Both the position numbers and the translations under genes were made by a program. From Flavobacteriales bacterium (GTDB lineage: Bacteria > Bacteroidota > Bacteroidia > Flavobacteriales_F > PHOS-HE28): a DNA stretch of 64,000 nucleotides. Within the stretch, counting starts at the first letter, position 1. Every line of letters starts with the position of its first letter. The notes under the pieces were generated by a model, which made no database searches, was not told the origin of the DNA, and saw only the letters and a program-made list of their open reading frames with translations. The stretch is from assembly GCA_016703105.1 (NCBI GenBank), contig JADJCS010000017.1, positions 62,001 to 126,000 of the forward strand, written 5' to 3'. This document shows positions 36,511 to 47,035 of this stretch, one piece after another.

Positions 36511-37477
36511 TCAGCTCCAGCAGGGCGGATACCGCTTGGAACGGGTCCATCCTGCCGCTCGCTACCAGCGATTCCATCCGGGGCAGAGCGGCGCGCAAGT
36601 CGGCATGCTCGCGTCCCAGCTCCACTAAACCGCGATCCAGGTCGTCCTGCATCCACGCCAAGGCTTGCGCGCGCCGACCGTGCTCCATGGTGCCGGCGAT
36701 CCGGTCCGCGTTCAACAGCTCCTCCACGTGGTCGGTCAATGCGCTGATGCCATCGCCGGTCAAAGAGGAAACCGCCAGCACCTTGGGGTGTCGACCGCGA
36801 TGGGCGGGAAGGAAATGCACCGCCTGTTGCAGGTCGGCGGTGGCGGACCGCAAGGCGGTCGTTCCGGCGGTGTCGATCTTATTGATGACCAGAACGTCCG
36901 CCGTTTCCATGATCCCGCGTTTGATGCCTTGGAGCTCATCCCCTGTGCCCGAGACCAGCAGCAGCAGCGTGAGGTCGGCCAAGCGGTCCACCGCCAGCTC
37001 GTTCTGGCCCACACCGACGGTTTCGATCAGGATCCGGTCATAACCGGCCGCTTCGCAGAGGATCATCGCCTCGCGGGTCCGGCGCGCAAGACCGCCCAAG
37101 GCGCCGCCGGTCGCGGTGGGCCGCACAAAAGCCGCCGGGTGGACCGCGAGCCGTGGCATGCGGGTCTTATCCCCCAGAATGCTGCCACCACTGGTGCTGC
37201 TGCTCGGGTCCACGGCAAGCACCGCAACGCGATGACCGCGTTCGATGAGATCCAGCCCGAACGCTTCGATGAAGGTGCTTTTTCCTACCCCGGGGATGCC
37301 GGTGATCCCATACCGGAAGGAACGACCCGCCTGAGGCAACAGCGCTTGGACCAGTTGTTCGGCCGCAGCGCGGTCGTTCGGACGACCGCTTTCAACTCGG
37401 GTGATGCCTTGGGCCAGCGCTACGCGTTCACCGGCTTGTATCGCTTGTGCGAGGTCTGGTGGGTCGCGGGTTTCCAT
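36482..37477 (-). CDS. meaB: Methylmalonyl-CoA mutase-associated GTPase MeaB
   Basis: 331 residues. MeaB (ArgK) is a G3E-family GTPase that protects and helps reload the adenosylcobalamin cofactor of methylmalonyl-CoA mutase. The P-loop is GITGIPGVGKSTFIEAFG near residue 59, switch regions are AVDPSSSTSGGSILGDKTRM and FVRPTATGGALGGLA, ETVGVGQNE carries the conserved Glu, and the base-specificity motif is NKID. The mutase itself is not in the window. Neighbours are unrelated. Confidence 0.95.
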   Translation of the reverse strand: METRDPPDLAQAIQAGERVALAQGITRVESGRPNDRAAAEQLVQALLPQAGRSFRYGITGIPGVGKSTFIEAFGLDLIERGHRVAVLAVDPSSSTSGGSILGDKTRMPRLAVHPAAFVRPTATGGALGGLARRTREAMILCEAAGYDRILIETVGVGQNELAVDRLADLTLLLLVSGTGDELQGIKRGIMETADVLVINKIDTAGTTALRSATADLQQAVHFLPAHRGRHPKVLAVSSLTGDGISALTDHVEELLNADRIAGTMEHGRRAQALAWMQDDLDRGLVELGREHADLRAALPRMESLVASGRMDPFQAVSALLELIRRGAEPLP

Positions 37478-37627
37478 CGGGTCGTTCGGGAGAGGGACGG
37501 ATCAACTTGGCGAAGTTCCGCGATCCTGCGCTGGGCCGTTCGACCTGGCTGACCGTTTCGAAGAACAGAGGCGTTTTCGCCGCGTACCCGTTGCGCCCGT
37601 TGCGTCGTGGCGGTGGAAGCAACACCG

Positions 37628-38206
37628 TCAATACCCTTTCTGGTAGTTGTCCACCCACGCCTCATCCCCCATATCGCGGAGCAGGCGGAACATCGCTTCA
37701 CCGATCGCTATGTCGGTGGGATAGCGGAGGCCGTAGTTGCTCAGCAAGAGCATCTGCCGGGCGCTGGGATTGTTGGGCTCCTCGCTCCAGCCCTTGCCCA
37801 CCCGTTGGCCATCGCGCAGCAGGAAGGGATATTCCCAGAAGCGGAGCTTCCACAGGTCATCCAGCAGGGGACAATCGTTGATGCGGCGCATCCCCGCCTC
37901 ATCCGTTACAATGCGGCAGGCGGCCACATCATGCGTGGTGAAGAGGTCCACCGCCTCCGGGTTGGCTTTGCTGGCCACCATGCCGCGCACCTGCTGCACG
38001 AATTGCTCCCGGGTGATCGGTTCGGTGCTGAGCACCTCATCCTCCAGCACCTTCACCAGGAAGCAGCTGAAGAGCTGGTTGTTCTGGCCTGTGGAAAGAC
38101 TCAGGCCAAAGGTCCACGATGCGTACGGCGGTGGTGGCGTGGCGAGCCCCGGAGACAGGGGCAGCCCACCGAGCACGGCGACGAGGAGGAGGGAACGGAA
38201 GCGCAT
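37628..38206 (-). CDS. Exported protein of unknown function
   Basis: 192 residues from the ATG at 38206, which opens a signal peptide (MRFRSLLLVAVLGGLPLSPGLA). The mature protein shows no motif I recognise; it is mixed alpha/beta and has a Trp/Phe-rich stretch (LWKLRFWEYPFLLRDGQRVG) and a conserved-looking middle (FSCFLVKVLEDEVL). It may be periplasmic. A perfect -7 box TATCTTTG lies 9 bases before the start, and the terminator of the upstream surface-protein genes ends just before that. Confidence 0.65.
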   Translation of the reverse strand: MRFRSLLLVAVLGGLPLSPGLATPPPPYASWTFGLSLSTGQNNQLFSCFLVKVLEDEVLSTEPITREQFVQQVRGMVASKANPEAVDLFTTHDVAACRIVTDEAGMRRINDCPLLDDLWKLRFWEYPFLLRDGQRVGKGWSEEPNNPSARQMLLLSNYGLRYPTDIAIGEAMFRLLRDMGDEAWVDNYQKGY

Positions 38207-38215
38207 GGTGACGAA

Positions 38216-38223
38216 CAAAGATA
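38216..38223 (-). promoter_or_regulatory. Probable -7 promoter box, TATCTTTG
   Basis: An exact TAnnTTTG match on the minus strand, 9 bases before the ATG at 38206 and just after the terminator of the surface-protein island. Confidence 0.45.
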
Positions 38224-38250
38224 CCGGCGGCCCACGGGGCTTTTCAACCG

Positions 38251-38286
38251 GCAAAAAGCAGAACAGGAGCCCGGGGGCTCCTGTTC
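38251..38286 (-). terminator. Rho-independent terminator of the tail-fibre-like gene array
   Basis: On the minus strand GAACAGGAGCCC pairs with GGGCTCCTGTTC (12 bp, 2-base spacer) and is followed by TGCTTTTTGCC. It begins 20 bases after the stop of the last tail-fibre-like gene and marks the 3' end of the island. Confidence 0.8.
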
Positions 38287-38305
38287 CAACGCGAAGTAAG
38301 CGGGT

Positions 38306-40157
38306 CTAGTTGCCGGACTTCTGTAGTTCAGCAAGGCGCTTGCGCACCAAATGCTGCCGCAGCAGGTCCATCCGCTCGTTCAACTCCTTGATGTAGAGCG
38401 CTTGCTCCTCGACCGTCACCCAGAGCTGGGTGTTGATGTCGTCCAGGCTGAACTTGCCCTGGCTGTTCCATTTGTCGCGGCCATCGATGGTGGGCAGGTG
38501 GTGTTCCCGCTCCACGTAGTTGGCCATTTCGGCAATGGGGTAGTGCTGGTAGCCAGCGGCCCTTGCCATATCCTCTTCGCGGGGCTTGCCATCGTAGTAC
38601 ATATCGAACACGTGGTCGCTCAGCAGCACGGTGCCACCCCATACGCCCACTTCGGCATCGATGGTACCCGGGCCTTTGAACCGTTGGTTGGGAGCGGCTC
38701 CGCCCAAGCCCCAATTCGCGGTGCGTTCCACCACCACCCCGTTCGGGCTGTAGATGAAGTCGCCGCTCAGTTGCACGGGAATGATCGTATTGATCTGCGC
38801 ATTGAGCTTAAGCAAGGGGCGGCGGTTGGCGCTGCCCTGGGCGCCGACATATTGGAAGGTCCCGTCGCAGGTGGTCAACGTGCTCGTGGTCAACAGGCTG
38901 CATCCGTTGGTATGGCTGTAACCGGTGCAAAGCACGCCTCCCGGGTTCGGAACTGGCGTACCGATCGGGCAGGAACTGAAGAAACACGTCGCACTACCGG
39001 GCGTGAACGCATGGCCGCAGGCATCGCAGTATATCCCATAGAGGGCTGTGTAGTTCGTGGTCTCTGCGTTCACGCCCACGTTGCTGGTCCAATCGTTCTG
39101 GTTGAAGCAGAACTCCACGGCCACGTTCCAAGTGCCGTTCCACTGGAAGGGTGTTACGTTGAAGTTGTGCATGTTCCAACCCGCCACCGGGGTGAAACTG
39201 GCGGCCGTATGGCACACCGTCCAGCCAGCGGGGTCCAAAGTGGGCCAGGCCACGTTGGTGGTGTTCTTCATGCTCAACTGGGTGTTGATGATCGCCGCAC
39301 CGCCGCCCGAAGTGGCGCTGAACCCCGCACCGTTGATGTTGGTGTTCGGGCAAATGCCCAAGGTGGAGAGGTCGCTGGCTTGGTAGAGGTATTGGTGGCG
39401 GCCGTCCTCCCAAAATCGGCTGTAGGGTGTTTCGATGGTGCCTACCAAGGTGGTCGCAGGGAACGCCGGGTTATCGATGGTGGGGTACAAGGCCACGGAA
39501 GCGGCATAGCCGCAGGCCGGGGTGGGATCGGACATGTAAGGTTGTGCCCGCTCTTTCATGAACACGTTCTCCAACTGGTACCAGTTGGCGGTGCCGTCCA
39601 CGTTGCCTTCATGCGCACCGGTGGCCGCATTGAAGCGCATGGTACCCGCGTTGTTGCCCACGGCGGTCGCGTTCACCAGCACGGCGCCCACCACATCCAA
39701 TTGTTCCGCAGGCGTGATCGTACCGATACCCACCAGACCCGCAGTAGTCAGGCGCATGCGCTCCACGCCGTTCGTGCGCATCACAAACCCCTGGTTGTTG
39801 GAAGTACCGATGAAGTTGGTGCCCACGGTAGTACCTGCATTGCCGCCCCATTGCCAGGGCTGGTCGATGCTCGCATGCACCCAACCCGGGATGGGAAGCA
39901 GGTCCGTATCGTAGTACCAGTAGCCCGGGGGGCTGGTCACCGCCGCCGTCTGGTAGATGATAAGGCCTTCGGCGGCCGTGGCGCCCCAAGGTGCTTTTCT
40001 GCGCGCCCGTCATGCGGGGCACCAAAAGGCCGCGGGTGGTGGAGTTAAGATCCAGCATGGCACTGGAGTTCGGCAGGGCGCCGGTGGCGTTGATGCCGAT
40101 CTGGGCCTGTGCGCCGATCGCCGAGGCTAACATGCCAAGGGTGAGGAACGAACGCAT
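38306..40157 (-). pseudogene. Tail-fibre-like exported surface protein, paralogue 1 (single-base frameshift)
   Basis: The gene reads as two overlapping frames. The first, from an ATG at 40157 or 40181, gives a signal peptide (MRSFLTLGMLASAIGAQA) and the phage-tail-fibre-like start IGINATGALPNSSAMLDL...GLLVPRM. The second, to the stop at 38306, continues YYDTDLLPIPGWV and GLVGIGTITPAEQLDVVG. Removing one base from CCCC at 39984-39987 joins them into about 616 residues (LGATAAEGLIIYQT). The middle has FQWNGTWNVAVEFC, and the C-terminus LSDHVFDMYYDG...HHLPTIDG...LYIKELNERM is the coiled-coil trimer-like end seen in Bacteroidota tail-fibre-domain surface proteins. No T9SS domain. The break may be a sequencing error or a recent mutation. 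Translationally close to paralogue 2. Confidence 0.8.
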
Positions 40158-40183
40158 ACTGCGGAAAGTAGAAGTGCGCATGA

Positions 40184-42170
40184 TCAACGGCTGGTGTTGG
40201 GTGCGTTCTGGGCACGTTGGTTCAAGTCCTGCACCAAGAGCCGTTTCTGGCCTTCGGTCAGGTCGGTCATATCCTTCACGATGCTGGTCATCGGAACCAC
40301 TTCATCCGCCTGCAGTTCGCGGCCGGTGCTGAGGGCCTCGAGCAGGTGGGCCTTTCGGTTCAGATCGGTGAGGTAGAGCGCCTGGGTCTCGGTGGTCACC
40401 CAAAGTTGGTTGGAGAGATCACCGAAGGAGAAGCCGTTCTCACGCTCCCAAGCGGTGCGTCCCTTCATGGTAGGCAGGTGCCTGTTCACTTCGGTGAACC
40501 GGCTCATCTCATCAATGGAGAGATTGTGATGCGCGCCCGCGCGCTCCAGATCCTCGAGCCGCACCCGGCCATCGAAATGCCGATCGAACACATGGTCGCT
40601 CAACTGCACACCATTGTCATACACACCGTTCTCCGCGTGGATATGGCCGGGGCCTTGGAACGCATCGTAGGGATCGGTCGCCCCGATGATCGGCGGTGCG
40701 TTCCAGAAGCGCCACAAGGGGGTGGCCTCGATCAAGAAGCCGCCCGGGTATTGGATGTATTCGTCGTTGCCGAAGTTCGCAGGACCAGTCGTAGAACTCA
40801 CTGTTCCTCCAAACCGGATCACGGGACGTTGATTCCACGCCCCGGATACGCCATTGGGGATGCAGGTCACACCGCTAGGCATATCACAGGCGCCAACTGC
40901 TGCGTTTGGCGCGCAAGGGGTAAGCCCCGGGTTACCACATGGGCTAACCACCAGTCCTGCGTTCTTGCTAAAAGTAAGATTCGCCGAAACGGTGGTGAAC
41001 TTAACTGGTACAGCACTACCTGCCCCAAAATTAGCAGTACCGCAAATTTCGATCACAATGTTCCGTACCCCATCCCATATGAAGGGGGAAGAAAGCGTAA
41101 CCACTTGAAGGCCTGCACCGACCGCTGTGGGCCAAGGCACCGCAGCGGGTGTGCTAAAACAGGCGAAGGAAGGATCGGCGTTCGGTTCGAATTGTGTGAG
41201 ACTGTTCACACCGAAGGGGACGTGGAAAATGCTCACTTGGTACTGCCAATTTTTCACAGCACCACCTGCCGCCTTTTCGAAAGCCAATGTGGTTATCGGT
41301 TGACCCGCACAGATACCATGGGTAATGGTGGTGTTCCCGTTCAACTGGTTCAGTTCCACGTCCAACTCGTTCTTCAGAAAAAGGTATTGATGGCGCATCT
41401 TTGCATTGGTCGTACTATTCGGGAAAGGTGTCACGCGCTCATCGACAGTAAAGTTGGCAGGAATGGTGGCCACGTTGTCCGGGATCCATGATGTTCCCGG
41501 TGCGCATGTCGCAGTGGCCTGCTGGGTATAGGCCGCGTTCTGCACCAGTGTATAATCGTTCTGAAGCTTGCGCCATCCGTTGGTCGCGCCCATGTAGCCT
41601 TCGTGCAGGCTGTCGGTATCGTTCCAGCGGATCGTACCCTAGGGTGGTCGTTGCGGTCGTGCCGGAAAGCTTGATCGCGCCGGTCACCTCCAAGCGCTCG
41701 GTAGGGGCGATATTCCCCATACCCACGCGCCCCGTGGCGCCATCAATGCGGATGTGCTCCACATTGTTCGTGCGGAAGGTCAGGGCGGCACCGTCCGTGG
41801 TACCGATCCAGTCGTCGGCGGGATTCACCAGGTCGTTGCCGAGGATGCCCCAGCCCGGGCTGCCGTTGGTGAGGCGCACCCATGCCGCGCCGGTGCCGTC
41901 GTAGTAATAGAACCCCGGCGTGTTGTCGGTTTGGTAGATGGTCAATCCATCCACGGTGGTGAGCGCACCGCGCTGCACCAAGTTCATGCGGGGCACCAGA
42001 AATCCCTTCTTTTCGGTCGCGGAAAGTCCCGCCACGCTGATGTCGAGAATGGCGGAATTATCCGCTGCGGCGCCGGTGGCGTTGATCGCGATGTTCTGCT
42101 GTGCGGTAAGCCCCAGGCCCAGGCCCAGCGCCACCATCGTCAGGGAAACCCTCATGTCTAGACGTTTCAT
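40184..42170 (-). pseudogene. Tail-fibre-like exported surface protein, paralogue 2 (single-base frameshift)
   Basis: The first frame, from the ATG at 42170 (or 42188), gives MKRLDMRVSLTMVALGLGLGL, then IAINATGAAADNSAILDI and GFLVPRMNLVQRGAL, and MGNIAPTERLEVTGAIKL. The second frame takes over near GTIRWNDTDSLHEGYMG and runs to 40184. Removing one base from CCC at 41637-41639 restores one frame of about 661 residues. The middle carries FIWDGVRNIVIEICG and the C-terminus QLSDHVFDRHFDGRV...NRHLPTMKG...LYLTDLNRKAHLL, parallel to paralogues 1 and 3. The stop codon lies 2-3 bases before paralogue 1's longest start. Function unknown; a fibrous surface protein is inferred. Confidence 0.8.
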
Positions 42171-42188
42171 GCTGATCGGTGGGTTCAT

Positions 42189-44005
42189 CTACTTGGAACG
42201 GACGTAACGCTGTTGCAACTGCGCGAGGAGCGCGGTCTTCTGGTCATCGCTCAGGCGGGGACTTCGCTGGACATCGGCCTTCATGCGGTCCAACTCCGCT
42301 TCGCTCATCCTGCCGTCGAAGGCCATATCCTCCAGCACGCGCAGGTCGCGCTCCAACTCGGTGATATAGAGCGCCTGGGTCTCCACCGTTTCCCAAATAC
42401 CCGTGCTGATCTCGCCCAAGGATGCTTTGCCTAGCGCGTTCCATTCACTGCGTGAAGGCATGGCGGGCAAGTGGCGGTGCTCCGCGAGGTAGTTCTCCAG
42501 ATCGTTCAAGCCTACTGCGGTGCGGTCCTTCGCAGCGTGGGCATCTTCCGGGCGTACCTCGCCATCGAAGTAGCGGTCGAACACATGGTCCGAAATGACC
42601 AACCCCCCGTCGTGTACCTTCTGCTGCGCGCGCACGGTGCCCGGTCCGCGGTAGTTCGCAGCGGCCCAAGCGGCAGTGCCGATCATGATCCCGCCCCGGT
42701 ATTCCACCACATCGGCGTTCAGCGTGAGCGGAGTTGAATTCTTCACCGAGCCCTGGATACGCACCACGGGGCGCTCATCATGCACGCCGAACAGGAGTCC
42801 CGGAGGGAAGACCGGGGTAGTGGTAAAGAGGGAGCCCGCGGTCACCGTATTGCTAGTATGGTAGGCATACGCCACGTTGGGGAAACCGCTATTGAGGGTC
42901 AAGCTGGCCCGTGGCGAGGTGCCGAGGATACCGGCTTTCTTGTAGTTGACCTCGATGATCACGTTATCCGTACCGTTCCATGGGAAGGGTGTGGTGAGCA
43001 CGAAGGCCTCGTACCCTGCCGACACGATGCGCGAAGGGGTGGCAAAACGCACCGGGGCGGCATTGAGCGCGTTGTCGATCCCGGTCAGTGAAGCGCTCAA
43101 GGTGCCCTGGATCTTGATCTGCAGGTCCAGCGCTGCACCTGGGACCGGGGTGAGCGGGTCGTTATCCAACAGAATGAACGCGATCTCCGTGAAGTTCCCG
43201 GCGCACAGGTTGAAAGGCGGCGCGCTCAACTCCGAGGCGAGGAAGAGGTATTGTACGCGGGAACCTGAAGAACTGGCGGTGGCACCGGTCGGGAAGGGGG
43301 TCTGTTGGTGGCGCGCAGGTGCCGTGCTATTTGTTTGGCCGGTGATCAGTCCGCCTTCTGTATAGTGGGAGGTTCCCGGGCAGTTCAGCGAGAAGCCCGA
43401 ATAGTCCTCGTTCACCACGAGCCGCTCTTGGTTCTCCAAGCGCCGCCAGCCCGTCGCACCGTTGGTCACATTGCCTTCATGTTGCTGCACCACGGGATCG
43501 AAACGGATGACCCCTTCGTTATTCGTCAAGCTGTAGGGGGCCGCAGCCTTGTAGGTCCGCAAAGAGCCGGCCACCGTCAAAGCTTCTGTAGGGGGCGCTA
43601 CATTGATGCCCACGAAGCCCGTGGTACCGCTGATGGTCATCCGGGCGGTGTTGTTGGTGCGGATCACCAGGTCGTCCGCACTGCCCGCAGAAGTGTGGAA
43701 ATGCGCACCCAAGCAGCCCCATCGTAATACCACAGGCCATGCGAGGTGGCCGGGTTGTAGGGGGCCGGATCGTTCACTTGGTACACCAGCAAGCCCGTGG
43801 CCGGCGAGGGTAAGGAGATCCGCTCGTTGGCGAACATCCGAGGGATCAAAAGGCCCCGGTTCGTAGCTGTCAAGTCCAGCAACGAGGAAGCTGAGGCGGT
43901 GCCTCCCGTGGTGTTGATCGCCACGTTCTGCGCGGTGGCGGGCAAGGTGGCCAAGGCGGCCGGTACGATCAGAGCGAGCAGCTTGCGGAGTAACGTCTTG
44001 GGCAT
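42189..44005 (-). pseudogene. Tail-fibre-like exported surface protein, paralogue 3 (single-base frameshift)
   Basis: The first frame begins at the ATG at 44005 with a signal peptide (MPKTLLRKLLALIVPAALAT), then VAINTTGGTASASSLLDL, GLLIPRMFANERI and LWYYDGAAWVRIS. The second frame resumes with TSAGSADDLVIRTNN and runs to 42189. Here one base seems missing, somewhere in 43690-43706; adding one gives about 605 residues. The middle has FPWNGTDNVIIEVNYK, and the C-terminus VISDHVFDRYFDGEV...HRHLPAMPS...LYITELERDLRVLEDM matches the other two. It is the first gene of the array and has the best promoter of the window 57 bases upstream. Confidence 0.8.
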
Positions 44006-44061
44006 GTGGCAGTGCTTTAGAGCGATCGGTTCAGAGTAATGGACCTTACCTGAGTATCAGA

Positions 44062-44092
44062 CAAATGTAACGCGCGAATGGTTCGACCACAA
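44062..44092 (-). promoter_or_regulatory. Bacteroidota-type promoter of the tail-fibre-like array
   Basis: On the minus strand TTG (44090-44092), a 20-base spacer and TACATTTG (44062-44069) match the Bacteroidota consensus TTG-N(17-23)-TAnnTTTG. It lies 56 bases before the ATG of paralogue 3, in a 225-base gap between the two halves of the island. Confidence 0.7.
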
Positions 44093-44230
44093 ATCGGGCG
44101 GACCATAAGTCGTGCATGGTTAGGAGAGCTATGGGGCCCGCGGCAACGCGGACCGTTGCGTAGACGCCACCTTGTTCCGGGGGTTGCCCGGCGAGTTATC
44201 AACAGGGTGGATATGCTGAATTTTCGCACC

Positions 44231-46526
44231 CTAGCGCACGGTCACCATCTGCTGCAGCATCCACTGCCGGTCCTGGGGAACGATACGCACCAAATAGGTC
44301 CCGGCCTCCAACTGGGCGAGTTCGATGGTCATGTTGGCCACACCGGCAGAGATCGCCGCAGCGCCGTTCTTCACCGTTCGCCCGGCCATGTCCACGAGTT
44401 CCCAACGTACCTCGCCGTCCTCGCGCATCAGGAAGGAAGCGTTCAGCACCTCGGTGGCCGGATTGGGGAAGAGGGTGAGGGCCTCGGTACGCTGAAAATG
44501 GACCGTACGTACTTGGGAGGTCTCCGAGGCCCCGTCCAGATCACGCATGACCAAGCGGTAGTAGTTGATGCCCGCGAACGGAGCGGGGTCATGGAACACG
44601 TAATCCGTGCGGGTGAGGGAGTTGCCTTGGGCGGGTAGCTCACCTATTTGAGAAAAGTCCGAACCGGCACGGGAACGTTCCACAGTGAAACGATCGCTAT
44701 TGTGTTCCGAGAAGGTGGACCAGGTGACCTCGACCTGCTCGCCTTCGGGAGCGGCATCGAAAAGCGCCAGTTCCACGGGAAGGGCGGTACAATCCAGACT
44801 CGCCCCGTTCGTCAGGGTCCAGGTGAGGCTGAAATCCAGGCCGCTGCGGCTGAAGTTGCTGATGTAGAGCGTGTAGATCTCGCCGGCGGTCACCGTCATT
44901 TCATTGGACCACTGACTCCCGGTATCGTTCTCCGAATCGTTCGTGCCTGCCGTGCTCAGCCCTGTATTGCCGGGGGTGCCGCTGTAGTTGCAGCGAACGG
45001 GTGCGCTGGTCGGCGGGCAGGTAAGCGCTACGTCCGGTCCCCATACGGCGAAGTCGTAGTCGTCCGAAGCATTGGCCGGTGTGATGGTGAATTCCACGGT
45101 CCCGGACGCGGAGGGTGAGAAGTTGTACCAGGTACCCTGCCGCTCATCGGCTCCTAGGCATCCGCGGTTGTTCACATTGAGGTCGGCTTTTAGCCCTGTA
45201 TTGCTCGGGTTGTCGTTGAGCGTGGTGGCCCCGCAGATGGTCAACCCACCGGTGCAATCGCCGCGCGGTGGGTCCGGCGCTACGCAGGTGGCCGAGCTGG
45301 CATGAACGAGACCTGTGGTAGGTGTCGGGCCGTCGTCGAACACGATCCCTGCGCCACGCTCCAAGAGGTAGCTGATCTCGTTCTCCCAGGCGCTTGCGGC
45401 CGTGTAGGTGATCAACAACACATCGAGTTCATTGTAGGCGAGATAGACCACATCCTGTTGACCGGTGGTCAAGGTGTGGAAGGTGGAAGAACCGGCGATG
45501 CTCACCTCCACGGTGGATCCATCCCAGCCGTCCCCGTAGGAGTCGTACATGCGAAGGATATAGAAGCAATCCCCGGTGGCCGGTGGGATCTCCGCGCACA
45601 TGTTGAAGGTTCCCGTGCCCCCTCCGCTTCGCCAAACCCGCAAGTAGTAGGTGTCGCCGGGCACCAGGTCCAGATCGGTGAAGGTGAGGAAGGGCATATT
45701 GCCCGGACCATCGTTGTCGTCACATTCAAGCAGTGTGAATGTGCCGTTGCACGCTGTGGCGCTGTACAAGGCCATGGCCAGGTTGGTGATGGTCCCGGCG
45801 GTTGTGCGGAAGGTGATCGCGCCGGAGGCGGGAGCCACGAAACTGAACCAGACATCCTGCCCGCTATAGGTACTGCAACCGGGCGTGGGGATACCTGCTG
45901 TGTTGGTGGCGCTGGCGGTGTTGTAGGTAGTGTACGAGCAGGAGGCGGACAGCGATAAGGAGGTGGCGCCACAAGGATCGTCGTTGGCCGGGGGTGGCGG
46001 CGGGGACCATACGCAGATGGAACCGTCCATGGCACTGTTGCTGTTGTACCGCTGTATCCGGATCTGATAGGTGGTCCCTACCACGGTGGTGAGCGCGAGC
46101 GATTCATTGCCGCCGGTGCCATTGGCGTCCGCACAACCCACCTGGGTCAAGGCTCCCACAAGCGCCGGAGAACACATGAAGTACCGCGTCATGGTTGTTC
46201 AACGGATCATACGTGATGTTCGTGGTGGTGCTGGTGGCTTGGAACCAGCCGTAGGCATCATCGTAATTGCCGGCATTGCATGTGCCGGGGTTGTAGTTCG
46301 CGGTAAAGGAGTTCGGTTTGTTGAAGTTCTGGAATGTACACGAGGTGTTCACCGTGTACGCGGTGCCTCCGTAGCTACAGGCATCTGTAGCGGTTTGGGC
46401 CAGGACCGGTCCGCAGGCGAGCACCAGTATGAAGAGCGACCACGAAAGGGCGTTGAGACACTGACGAACCGAAATTCGGGGAACTCGCGTTCGGAAGTGG
46501 CCGAATAGACTCGATCGATACGGCAT
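44231..46526 (-). pseudogene. Large T9SS surface protein of pair A (single-base frameshift)
   Basis: The first frame (ATG at 46526; ATGs up to 46568 also possible) gives a signal peptide (WSLFILVLACGPVLAQ) and a domain with DDAYGWFQATSTTTNITY and HDAVLHVFSGACG. The second frame continues ALTQVGCADANGTGG and runs to 44231. Removing one base from CCC at 46155-46157 joins them into about 764 residues, co-linear with the intact paralogue at 49821. Domains, in order: two PPC-like domains (the second with DVWFSFVAPASGAITFRT), a YDSYGDGWDGS domain, the CLGADERQGTWYNFSPSASG domain with DYDFAVWGP, a fibronectin-like linker (VEVTWSTFSEHNSDRFTVE) and a T9SS type A domain (LFPNPATEVLNAS). Its small partner gene at 46565 lies directly upstream. 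Confidence 0.82.
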
Positions 46527-46564
46527 GGCGTAGGTGTGATGTCCCCGTCCTTTCATTGGCATCC

Positions 46565-46897
46565 TCATTCGCTCTGGAGATCACTGCTCAAGCGACCAAG
46601 GGAAGTGGTGCTCGGCGACAGGGACACATTGATCTGACCGGCCGCCGCGATCACTTCGGCAATGTCCAAAGGCCGCTGTGCCATGAGTTTCATCAAGTGC
46701 CGCTCCCGGTCCAAGGAGATCACTACATGGGGATCGAAACCGTGGAGCAACTCCAAGAGCATTTTTTCATCTCGTCCGGTTTCGAGGCCGGAGAACGTGA
46801 AGAGATAGTGGTGTTCTTCCGCCACCTGGGCCGAAGCCTTGTCGGTGGCGCAGAGGCAGGTGAGTAGAAAGAGGAAGTAGAGGCGAGCGATCCACAT
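46565..46897 (-). CDS. Small secreted protein of pair A, predicted ferredoxin-like (HMA-type) fold
   Basis: 110 residues. A signal peptide (MWIARLYFLFLLTCLCATDKASAQ) precedes about 65 residues with a beta-alpha-beta-beta-alpha-beta pattern: HHYLFTFSGL, EKMLLELLHGF, HVVISLDRE, HLMKLMAQ, DIAEVIAAAG, INVSLS. This resembles a heavy-metal-associated domain fold but lacks the CxxC metal site. It aligns in pattern with the small proteins at 49147 and 51763, but lacks their C-terminal tail. Its stop overlaps the longest possible start of the downstream large surface protein (ATGA), so the two are probably co-translated. Function unknown. Confidence 0.7.
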   Translation of the reverse strand: MWIARLYFLFLLTCLCATDKASAQVAEEHHYLFTFSGLETGRDEKMLLELLHGFDPHVVISLDRERHLMKLMAQRPLDIAEVIAAAGQINVSLSPSTTSLGRLSSDLQSE

Positions 46898-47035
46898 GCT
46901 GTTCCGTCTTTGAAGGCTCCTAGGCCATCCCTATGGAATGGCCGGGACCTTCAACGTTGTCGACGGATCAGGGTTTCGTGACGACGAAACCTCGTGGCAG
47001 AAGGGCCGGGTCGAAAACCGCGAGCGTGGTACGGA

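Noticed and set aside
38306..46526. Programmed ribosomal frameshifting in the four broken genes
   Set aside because: The shifts needed differ in direction, and no heptanucleotide slippery sequence or obvious downstream pseudoknot is shared.
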